Part shown: positions 57,341 through 64,000 of the stretch, one piece after another
Numbering within the stretch: position 1 is the stretch's first letter
Layout: each line of letters opens with the position of its first letter
Position numbers and translations under genes: made by a program
Source: an uncultured Treponema sp.
GTDB taxonomy: Bacteria; Spirochaetota; Spirochaetia; Treponematales; Treponemataceae
Direction: 5' to 3'
Length of the DNA: 64,000 nt
NCBI GenBank assembly: GCA_938039145.1
Contig: CALHVG010000068.1
Coordinates: forward strand, 1 to 64,000
Notes under the pieces: generated by a model
The model's database searches: none
What the model was told of the DNA's origin: nothing
What the model saw: the letters and a program-made list of their open reading frames with translations, nothing else

Positions 57341-58699
57341 TCAATCGATTTTTGCATTTTTTAACGCCTTTATTCGTTCCAAAAGCGTCGGGTGAGAATA
57401 ATTCCAAAAAACGTAAATTTTCGGCGGAAAAAGTTCGCTCAAGTTTTCGCTGTTCAGTTTTATAAGTCCGCTAATTAAAGCGTCCGGATTTTTTGTAAGC
57501 CTAGCCGAAAAATTGTCCGCCTGATATTCATCCCGTCTGGATGCGGTATGTGAAATCGGGGAAATAAGTTCGCTGAAAGCTCCCCAAACAATCGAGGCAA
57601 GAACAAGTCCGATAAATTGCATGGAAAGAACATTTTCCGCATTTACGGAAAAACCGAATCCGGCGTAAAGGCTTGTGCTGTGCGCGCAAAGATTCAATGC
57701 AAACATAAGGACGAACTCAACCGGAATCAGTACAAAAAATTTTCTGATTATGTGATGCAATTTGAAATGCCCAAGCTCATGCCCCAGAACGGCGATAAGC
57801 TCGTCGGTTGAAAGCTGCTTCAGAAGCGTATCGTAAAGAACAATCCGTTTGGATTTTCCAAGTCCGCCGAAATATGCGTTTGAATGCCCCGACCTTTTTG
57901 AAGCGTCCATCACAAAAATCCCGGACGCCTTAAAACCGATGTTCTTCATAAGTTCGGTGATTTTTGTTTTGAGTTCACCGTCTTCAAGCGGCGTAAATTT
58001 ATTGAACATGGGTGCAATTATAAGCGGATAAATAATCTGCATAATCAGCGTAAGGGCAAAAAACAGAATCGTGAGGAAAATCCACCAATGATTTTGCCAA
58101 ATGATTAAAATTCCTGTAATTGCGGCAACAATTCCAACCGCAAAAATAATTGAAATCAAAAGCCCTTTAATTTTGTCCTGAATCCACAATTTTCCGGTCA
58201 TCTTTGAAAATCCGAATTTTCTTTCAAGTTTGAATTCGTGGATTAAGTCGAACGGAATCGAAAGAATCATATTCGGAACCGACCTGAACAGAACAAAAAG
58301 CAAGCCGCACAAAAACGTGCTCGTGTAGCCGTTCGGCGCGCCTGTAATTTTGCAGGCTGCATTGAAAATCCACGGGTAAAAGCCCAGCGCAACCATTGCC
58401 AACGCAAGTGCAAAACTGCAGATTGACGACGGAATCCAAAAAAAATATTTTTGGTTTTTGTAGTCATTTATTTTTTTGAGTTTTTCTTTGTCGAACACGG
58501 ATGCGGAAGGAATCGATTCAAATTCGACGGGAAGCTTTCCGCCGTTTTTTGTTCGGGCTTTCCAATCGATGAATTCCAAAATGTGTTCTATCAAAAAGCT
58601 GAGAATTGTTCCCGCAAAAAAAGCAATTATAAACGGATTTGAATAGTCTATCTTGTTCAACATATTTTGCATTTTATCTTTAAAATCATGCTTACACAA
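57341..58699 (-). CDS. M48-family (Ste24-like) membrane metallopeptidase
   Basis: This 452-aa protein has seven or so membrane segments and the M48 zinc site: AVLGHELGHFKLHH (HExxH) and SRRDEYQADNFSARL (third ligand Glu). Its topology and the NAYFGGLGKSKRIVLYDTLL stretch match Ste24/CAAX prenyl protease 1. In bacteria it removes damaged membrane proteins. The start is uncertain: ATGs at 58699, 58672 and 58663 are all in frame, none with a clear RBS. It ends 3 bp from the PrsW stop (convergent). Confidence 0.92.
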   Translation of the reverse strand: MCKHDFKDKMQNMLNKIDYSNPFIIAFFAGTILSFLIEHILEFIDWKARTKNGGKLPVEFESIPSASVFDKEKLKKINDYKNQKYFFWIPSSICSFALALAMVALGFYPWIFNAACKITGAPNGYTSTFLCGLLFVLFRSVPNMILSIPFDLIHEFKLERKFGFSKMTGKLWIQDKIKGLLISIIFAVGIVAAITGILIIWQNHWWIFLTILFFALTLIMQIIYPLIIAPMFNKFTPLEDGELKTKITELMKNIGFKASGIFVMDASKRSGHSNAYFGGLGKSKRIVLYDTLLKQLSTDELIAVLGHELGHFKLHHIIRKFFVLIPVEFVLMFALNLCAHSTSLYAGFGFSVNAENVLSMQFIGLVLASIVWGAFSELISPISHTASRRDEYQADNFSARLTKNPDALISGLIKLNSENLSELFPPKIYVFWNYSHPTLLERIKALKNAKID

Positions 58700-58725
58700 T
58701 GCGATAAAATCTTTATACTGTCCGC

Positions 58726-59559
58726 ATGAAAATACCCGCCAAAAAACTTGACGTCGGACTTATCGCCTTTGATTTGGACGACACGCTTTTAACATCTAAA
58801 TGCACCGTAACGGAAAGAACATTGCAGGCTATCAGAACGGCGGCAAAAAAAGGAATTTACATAGTTCTTTGTTCAGGGCGTGCGGAAAAAGGAGTTCTTC
58901 CGATTGCAAAACTTTTGGATTTGGCAGGAACGGAAGAGGGACGCTATCTTATCGCTTTTAACGGAGCTTCAATTTTTGACCTTCACGCAAAAACTCCGTT
59001 TTTTCAGGATAAAGTTTCTTCCGACATTTTGAAGTTCGTCTACAATGAAGCAAAAAATCGCGGAATGGCTTCGATAGTTTACGAGCCGGACACAATCTAT
59101 TCTTGGACTGACACGGAATGGGCAAGAATGGACGCAAAACTTTGCGATTTGGATTTTAAGGTAATCGCCGATTTTGAAAAATTCCTTGAAAAAGGATTTC
59201 CCAAAATGCTTGTTCCGTCCGAGCCTGAAAAAGTTCAGCAGCTGAAAGAATTCCTTTGCGAAAAACTTGAAGACAAGGCGGACATTTTTGTAAGTAAACC
59301 TTTTTTCCTTGAAGTCATGACGCACGGAGTCGGAAAAGGCCCTGCAATTCTGCGTTTGGCGGAACATTTGGGCATTCCGCGCGAAAAAACAATGGCTTTT
59401 GGCGACAGCATGAACGATGAATCCATGATAAGAGCTTGCGGATATAGCGTCTGCATGAAAAACGGCTTGGATTACATAAAAGACATAAGCGATTTTGTAA
59501 CCGAAAGCGATAACAACAACGACGGAATCGGGGAATTTTTGGAAAAATACGTCCTGTAA
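58726..59559 (+). CDS. Cof-type HAD-superfamily phosphatase
   Basis: This 277-aa protein has the HAD motifs IAFDLDDTLLTSK (nucleophile Asp, about 15), LCSGRAEKGVLPIAKLL, a C2B cap (about 85-190), GKGPAILRLAEHLGI and MAFGDSMNDESMIRACGYSVCMKNG. It dephosphorylates sugar phosphates, FMN or similar small metabolites. TATACT (58714-58719) with CTTACA 17 bp upstream ends 6 bp before ATG, and there is no Shine-Dalgarno, so the mRNA may be leaderless. Confidence 0.93.
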   Translation: MKIPAKKLDVGLIAFDLDDTLLTSKCTVTERTLQAIRTAAKKGIYIVLCSGRAEKGVLPIAKLLDLAGTEEGRYLIAFNGASIFDLHAKTPFFQDKVSSDILKFVYNEAKNRGMASIVYEPDTIYSWTDTEWARMDAKLCDLDFKVIADFEKFLEKGFPKMLVPSEPEKVQQLKEFLCEKLEDKADIFVSKPFFLEVMTHGVGKGPAILRLAEHLGIPREKTMAFGDSMNDESMIRACGYSVCMKNGLDYIKDISDFVTESDNNNDGIGEFLEKYVL

Positions 59560-59718
59560 AAAATCACGTTTTTCCCGCCGTTTTCTTAGAAAAATCGCTC
59601 AACAAAAATCCTGAACGATTTTGCGGCAATTCTTTCAATTTTTCGTTTTTTTGCTTTAATCAATTTTTGAACAAAACTTTATTTTGAATTCAGAAATGTT
59701 TTATTTTTTTACGCAGCA

Positions 59719-60924
59719 TCAGCGATTTTCAAGAAGTTTTCCGAGCATGGGAAAAATTTCCAGCGTATTAAGAATATTTTCTTCATCGGAAAGTTTTTTT
59801 GCTTTTGTTCCGGATTTTTTTACAGCCCTTATCAAAAGATTTTTCGGCGTATGCTCCATATCAATAAATTCAAGAAGCTGCACGGAGTATCCCGTTTTTT
59901 CAAGCGTTTCGCATCTCAAAACATCCGTCAAAAGGGCGGAAAAACGTTCCTTTACAATTCCGTATTTTAAAAGCGGTGCAAAATCTTTCGGAATTTGCGA
60001 ATCCTTCTTCCACTTTTTAAGGTTGTTTTCAAGCTGGGCGTTTATTTCGTGTTGGCAGCACGGAACGCTCAGAATCGCCTTGCAATCGTTTTTTACCGCA
60101 TATTCCAAAGCAAAATCCGTTGCCGTGTCGCAAGCGTGAAGGCTTATCACAATGTCAGGATTTTTGTTCCCGGAATAAGCGGCAATATCCCCAACTGAAA
60201 AACTTAGATTTTTGCAATCAAGCTGAACGGCAATTTTGCTGCAAAAATTGATTACATCTTTTTTTAAGTCCAGCCCGATTATATTGCAGGGGATTTTTTT
60301 TATTTCGCTTAAATAATATTGAACGGCAAACGTCAGGTAAGATTTTCCGGAACCGAAATCCAGAATTTGCAGCGGCTCATCCTCATTTTTCAGCTTCATT
60401 ACATCGCCCAAAATGTCGTCTATAAATTCAAGAAATCGATTTATCTGACGGAATTTATCGTATTTGGAAGAAATAATTTTGCCGTCCGCCGTCATTATTC
60501 CCAAAAGAACCATGAACGGAATCGGTTTTCCTTCCTGAAGTATGTATTTTTTTGCCTTGAATATTTCCGCCTGATTTCTGACAATTTTTGCCGCAACTGA
60601 AAGCGAACGATTTTCGGATAAAAGCGGCAATTTTTTTTCAAGGCGTGTAATTTTTCCTTTTTTGTTTGCAAGAATCGTTATTTCTTCTTTTTCCGTTCGT
60701 ATTACAGCATTTTTGAACGTTTTTCCCGCGTGCGCTTCGATAAATTCAGCTAATTCATCTTCCGTTTTTGTACTGTGAAAAGCCTGCGTATCCGTAAATG
60801 ATTCAAAAAAATATGCGGATTTTCCGTTGGAATTGACTGCGCGGATTTTTATCCTAAGATACGGACGGTCAAGGATTTTTGCAATGCCGGAAATCGGTTT
60901 TGAAAACGACGCGGAAACAATCAT
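59719..60924 (-). CDS. SAM-dependent methyltransferase
   Basis: This 401-aa protein has a beta-rich N-terminal half (about 1-150) and a C-terminal Rossmann domain: QILDFGSGKSYLTFAVQYYL, CNIIGLDLKKDVINFCSKIA, FSVGDIAAY, DIVISLHACDTATDFALEYAV and ILSVPCCQHEIN. The last motif resembles tRNA or rRNA base methyltransferases of a treponemal conserved family. It starts 12 bp after the AICARFT gene stop, so the two probably share an operon. The target is unknown. Confidence 0.85.
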   Translation of the reverse strand: MIVSASFSKPISGIAKILDRPYLRIKIRAVNSNGKSAYFFESFTDTQAFHSTKTEDELAEFIEAHAGKTFKNAVIRTEKEEITILANKKGKITRLEKKLPLLSENRSLSVAAKIVRNQAEIFKAKKYILQEGKPIPFMVLLGIMTADGKIISSKYDKFRQINRFLEFIDDILGDVMKLKNEDEPLQILDFGSGKSYLTFAVQYYLSEIKKIPCNIIGLDLKKDVINFCSKIAVQLDCKNLSFSVGDIAAYSGNKNPDIVISLHACDTATDFALEYAVKNDCKAILSVPCCQHEINAQLENNLKKWKKDSQIPKDFAPLLKYGIVKERFSALLTDVLRCETLEKTGYSVQLLEFIDMEHTPKNLLIRAVKKSGTKAKKLSDEENILNTLEIFPMLGKLLENR

Positions 60925-60936
60925 TTTTCAATCGGT

Positions 60937-62112
60937 TTAATGATGGAACAGCCTGATTCCTGTGAACGCCATGCACATTCCGTAAGAATCCGCCGTCTGT
61001 ATTACCTGGTCGTCCCTAACCGAGCCGCCGGGCTGAGCCACAACCGTAACTCCGGATTTTTTTGCCCGCTCAATATTGTCTCCGAACGGGAAAAATGCAT
61101 CCGAGCCTATGGCAACCCCTGTGTTCCTGTTCAGCCAAGCCCGCTTTTCTTCATCTGTAAAAACGTCCGGTTTTGTTTTAAAAAACTTCTGCCACTTTCC
61201 TTCCGCAAGAACATCTTCAGATTCGCTTCCGATATAAACGTCAATTGTATTGTCCCTGTCAGCACGCTTTATTCCGTCCGCAAAATCAAGCGAAAGAACC
61301 TTCGGACTTTGCCTTAGCCACCAATTGTCCGCCTTTTGTCCGGCAAGCCGAGTGCAGTGAATACGGCTTTGCTGCCCCGCCCCGATTCCGATTGCCTGCC
61401 CGTCTTTAACATAGCAAACGGAATTTGACTGCGTGTATTTTAAAACAATCAGCGAAATTATAAGATTCATCCTGTCTCTGTTTGTCATGTTTTTGTTTTT
61501 GGTTACGATATTTGAAAGGCAAGTTTCATCGATTTTTTGAAAATTGTGCCCCTGCTCAAACGTAAGCCCGAAAACCTGCTTTTTTTCAAGCTCTGAAGGA
61601 ACATAATTTTTATCGATTTGAATTACACAATATTTTCCGTTTTTCTTTGCTTTTAAAATTTTCAAAGCTTCCTCGGAAAATCCCGGAGCCACAATTCCGT
61701 CGGAAACTTCTTTTTTTATAAGAAGCGCTGTCGATTCGTCGCAAACGTCGGACAACGCAACAAAATCTCCAAAACTTGACATTCTGTCCGCGCCTCTGGC
61801 TCTTGCATAAGCCGCCGCCAACGGACTGAGCGGAACATCGTCGGTAAAATAGATTTTTTTCAAAGTCTCGGAAAGAGGCTCACCAACCGCCGCCCCTGCC
61901 GGGCTCACGTGCTTGAACGACGCTGCCGACGGCAAACCCGCAGCTTCTTTGAGTTCCTTTACAAGCTGCCAGCCGTTCAGCGCATCCAAAAGATTTATAA
62001 ATCCGGGATTTCCGTTCAAAATCTCTATCGGCAAATCACGCCCGTCTTCCATAAAAACTTTTGCAGGTTTTTGATTAGGATTGCACCCGTATTTTAATTG
62101 TAATTCGTTCAT
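60937..62112 (-). CDS. Stand-alone AICAR formyltransferase
   Basis: This 391-aa protein starts MNELQLKYGCNPNQKPAKVFM. It has the AICARFT fold only: SAASFKHVSPAGAAVG with the catalytic Lys-His pair, YARARGADRMSSFGDFVALS, GQQSRIHCTRLAGQKADNWWLRQSPKV, DAFFPFGDNIERA and VVAQPGGSVRDDQVI. The IMP cyclohydrolase domain of bifunctional PurH is missing, so another enzyme must close the ring. It carries the penultimate step of purine synthesis or salvage. No other pur gene is near. Confidence 0.93.
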   Translation of the reverse strand: MNELQLKYGCNPNQKPAKVFMEDGRDLPIEILNGNPGFINLLDALNGWQLVKELKEAAGLPSAASFKHVSPAGAAVGEPLSETLKKIYFTDDVPLSPLAAAYARARGADRMSSFGDFVALSDVCDESTALLIKKEVSDGIVAPGFSEEALKILKAKKNGKYCVIQIDKNYVPSELEKKQVFGLTFEQGHNFQKIDETCLSNIVTKNKNMTNRDRMNLIISLIVLKYTQSNSVCYVKDGQAIGIGAGQQSRIHCTRLAGQKADNWWLRQSPKVLSLDFADGIKRADRDNTIDVYIGSESEDVLAEGKWQKFFKTKPDVFTDEEKRAWLNRNTGVAIGSDAFFPFGDNIERAKKSGVTVVAQPGGSVRDDQVIQTADSYGMCMAFTGIRLFHH

Positions 62113-62369
62113 CTTGATGTAAGAATAGCGAAAACCCGCAGATTTTTCAATGTTGCAAAAATTTGCTTCGTATTAAAAACATTTTTATCTTCATAAATTT
62201 GGCGCAGATTCTTATCCAACTCGCCTTCCGCAGCCCGCCAACGCTCGGTTGAACGGATTTCGCCGTCCAACTTGCCATCGGCAACTGCTCCACGCTCGGC
62301 GCAAGAAATCCTGTTTTATAAAAAAACATATCCTCCGCCGATTCTTAGAACATTGCCTTAAAAATACGG
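62113..62369. other. Part of the 348-bp gap between AICARFT and the MCP
   Basis: It contains the AICARFT promoter region, short complementary blocks (GTTGAACGG/CCGTCCAAC about 62247-62273; TTGCC/GGCAA 62271-62283) and no gene that I can support. Antisense-like frames here have no RBS. Confidence 0.4.
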
Positions 62370-62407
62370 AAAAAAAGCCCTGCCGAACGAACAAATGTCC
62401 GTTCGGC
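62370..62407 (-). terminator. Intrinsic terminator of the MCP at 62461
   Basis: On the minus strand GCCGAACGGACA (62396-62407) pairs with TGTTCGTTCGGC (62382-62393, one mismatch), followed by AGGGCTTTTTT. It lies directly beyond the 48-bp element after the MCP stop codon. Confidence 0.75.
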
Positions 62408-62410
62408 AAA

Positions 62411-62458
62411 ACGAGCATACAAAGCATTATTCGCTTAACGCCGCCTGAATACGCTCGT
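62411..62458. repeat. 48-bp structured element with variant arms after an MCP stop
   Basis: Arms ACGAGC (62411-62416) and GCTCGT (62453-62458) enclose 36 nt including CATTATTCG. It lies 2 bp from the MCP stop (62461). Same size and location as the 48-50-bp elements at 19116 and 21444 but with different, still complementary arms. Confidence 0.5.
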
Positions 62459-62460
62459 CC

Positions 62461-64000
62461 TTAGACCTTAAATTTCTTCACCTCGCCCACAAGATTTCCT
62501 ATGCTACCTTTGTTTTTCTCCGCAAGGTCGGAAACGTCCTGCACGGCTTTGTTTATTTGTCCCACGCCGGCTACCATTTCGTTCATGCTGTCTTTTATCA
62601 CCGCCGTAAGTCCGTCGAGTTTCTGCATCTCGCTTGCAACCCCGCGTCCGCCAAGGAGCATTTCTTCCGAACCGCTTTTCACTTCGCTTGTGACTGTCGA
62701 AATATTCTTGATTGCGGAAAGGACTTCCATGCTGCCGTTTTCCTGTTCCGCCATTGCAGATGTAAGCTGGGAACTCATTTTCAGCACTTCCTCGGAAAGT
62801 TCGTAAATCGAGTTGAATTTTTCTTCCACAACCTTTGAACTTCCGGCAAGACCGTTTATCTCTTCGCCGAGTTTTTTGAGCGTTTCGGTTATCGTTTTTC
62901 CCTGCACGCTTGATTCTTCGGCAAGTTTCCGGATTTCGTCTGCGACCACGGCAAATCCTTTTCCTGCGTCTCCGGCGTGCGCCGCCTCAATCGCGGCGTT
63001 CATCGCCAAAAGATTCGTCTGGTCGGCGATGTTGCGGATTATGTTGCTCGCCTCGATAAGACCGCCCGACGCCTCCGCAATGCGCTGGGTCACGCTGTTA
63101 GATTCAAGCAGCACCTGCTTTCCGCTGGACGTCGCCTCCGCAAGAATCTTGATAAGGCTGTCGCTTTTTGCTATCGACTGGTTTATGGAACTGATGTTCG
63201 ACACCATCTGCTCTACGGAGGCGGACGATTGCACGACGCTCGCCGACTGGCTTTCGATGCTGTTGTTCAGCTGCTCGATTGTACGGATGATTTCCTCGAC
63301 GGTGCTTGAAGTCTCGGTGACGCTTGCCGCCTGCGTCATCGCCTGCTCTTTCACGCCGTCGATATTCGCGGAGATTTCGTTCAACGCACTCGCAGTTTCC
63401 GTCATGTTGCTTGAAAGCTCGTCGCCGATTGACTGCATCACGTTCGAGTTTTCGTCAACAGCTTTTATCGCCGAACCGATTTTCGCTATCGTTTCGTTGA
63501 AATATCCGGAAAGTTCGGCAATCTCGTCCTTTCCTCGGACAGGAAGACGGACGGTCAGGTCTCCTTCGCCCTGCGCAATGTTCTTCAATGCGTCGCTTGT
63601 GAACCGCAATGGCTTGCTTATGAACTGCCGGACAAGCACATACAAAAGAATTACAACCGCAATCAAAATCAGTATGTATTGCACGAGCGTACGCTTAAGT
63701 GCATCTCTGGCATCCATCGTAAAAATTTTCATAGCTGTAGTAGAAATGAAAGCCCAGTTTTCGGCAACGCCCGGAATATTTACCGGCACCAAAATAAATT
63801 TTGAGCGCAATCCTGATGTGTTAGAAATATCTATTTGGTCGACTGTTTCGCCACGAGAAATCGCCTCAAAATATTTTTTGAATTTTGGATTTCGTTCAAA
63901 CTGATTCTGCAAAATCTTTGAAGGGTCTATACCGTTTGCGACAATTGTTCCGTTTGCACTACACAGCCGTTTGAAATTTTCTTTTTTTGTTCCGGGGATT
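62461..64000 (-). CDS. Methyl-accepting chemotaxis protein, N-terminus cut by the window edge
   Basis: The frame is open to the window end, so about 513 C-terminal residues are seen. The visible sensor part (LCSANGTIVANGIDP, PVNIPGVAENWAFISTTAM) is the end of a Cache domain; the TTG at 63912 is internal. TM2 (TLVQYILILIAVVILLYVLV), HAMP (QGEGDLTVRLPVRGKDE) and the signalling domain (MNAAIEAAHAGDAGKGFAVVADEIRKLAEES) follow, ending KKFKV without a CZB. Its signalling half is nearly identical to the MCP at 30336. Confidence 0.93.
   Translation of the reverse strand, partial: IPGTKKENFKRLCSANGTIVANGIDPSKILQNQFERNPKFKKYFEAISRGETVDQIDISNTSGLRSKFILVPVNIPGVAENWAFISTTAMKIFTMDARDALKRTLVQYILILIAVVILLYVLVRQFISKPLRFTSDALKNIAQGEGDLTVRLPVRGKDEIAELSGYFNETIAKIGSAIKAVDENSNVMQSIGDELSSNMTETASALNEISANIDGVKEQAMTQAASVTETSSTVEEIIRTIEQLNNSIESQSASVVQSSASVEQMVSNISSINQSIAKSDSLIKILAEATSSGKQVLLESNSVTQRIAEASGGLIEASNIIRNIADQTNLLAMNAAIEAAHAGDAGKGFAVVADEIRKLAEESSVQGKTITETLKKLGEEINGLAGSSKVVEEKFNSIYELSEEVLKMSSQLTSAMAEQENGSMEVLSAIKNISTVTSEVKSGSEEMLLGGRGVASEMQKLDGLTAVIKDSMNEMVAGVGQINKAVQDVSDLAEKNKGSIGNLVGEVKKFKV

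Noticed and set aside
62813..63904. 363-aa frame antisense to the MCP
   Set aside because: Shadow of the conserved signalling domain; the same kind of antisense frame appears opposite the other MCPs.
1..64000. tRNA or rRNA genes
   Set aside because: No tRNA-like TTC-arm and acceptor pairing or rRNA sequence noticed by eye; a tRNAscan/Infernal run would be decisive.

Overview
The window looks like a spirochaete chromosome, most likely a host-associated Treponema. This rests on gene content read from the sequence: four methyl-accepting chemotaxis proteins (MCPs) of the treponemal type, a Cys-rich SlyD, a Slt-like lytic transglycosylase lipoprotein, a LysM membrane protein with a long acidic domain, a cyclic-nucleotide/HATPase fusion, a stand-alone AICAR formyltransferase, and many Leu/Phe/Lys-rich AT-biased housekeeping genes. 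The species cannot be fixed from the window. I saw no rRNA, tRNA or CRISPR array.

Layout. 1-4.6 kb: the cut 3' end of a DUF4143 ATPase, a GntR/ABC-2 transporter operon with a palindromic operator over its promoter, decayed gene fragments, an Rrf2 regulator, a nested inverted repeat and a zinc-type macrodomain hydrolase. 4.6-5.9 kb: a complete DUF4143 ATPase behind two 18-bp palindromes. 5.9-10.45 kb: an AT-rich accessory island with a radical-SAM protein that I read as a prokaryotic viperin (antiviral ddh-nucleotide synthase), a HicA-like small protein, a 60-aa Gly/Asn/Ser-rich protein and a 916-aa ankyrin-type protein. 10.6-16.3 kb: a patchwork of small metabolic and acetyltransferase genes, two pseudogenes and a 345-bp array of 23-bp hairpin units. 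16.4-22.7 kb: two MCPs and a DAACS symporter, all on the minus strand. 22.9-29.6 kb: minus-strand housekeeping block (glmS, nnr, a secreted protein, uppP, a phosphohexomutase). 29.6-32.7 kb: a 704-bp non-coding stretch with a C10 tract, a second 23-bp hairpin array and four stacked hairpins, leading into an MCP. 32.7-34.5 kb: AT-rich small hypothetical and broken genes. 34.7-62.1 kb: core genes for repair (Rep/UvrD, UDG-like), translation (ABC-F), envelope (Slt, LysM, lipoproteins), transport (SSF symporter), Fe-S assembly (NifU-like), proteolysis (PrsW, M48) and purine synthesis. 62.4-64 kb: an MCP running off the window.

The strongest unexplained signal is the pair of tandem arrays at 11461-11804 and 29952-30135. 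Both have exactly 23-bp units. In most units two 6-nt arms pair in fixed register while the arm sequence changes from unit to unit, so base-pairing is conserved rather than sequence. The arrays share no obvious primary sequence but share unit length and fold. A second structured family, about 48-50 bp with GCGGACAT/ATGTCCGC-type arms, sits 2-7 bp after the stop codons of several MCP and transporter genes. The clearest candidate defence locus is the viperin island.
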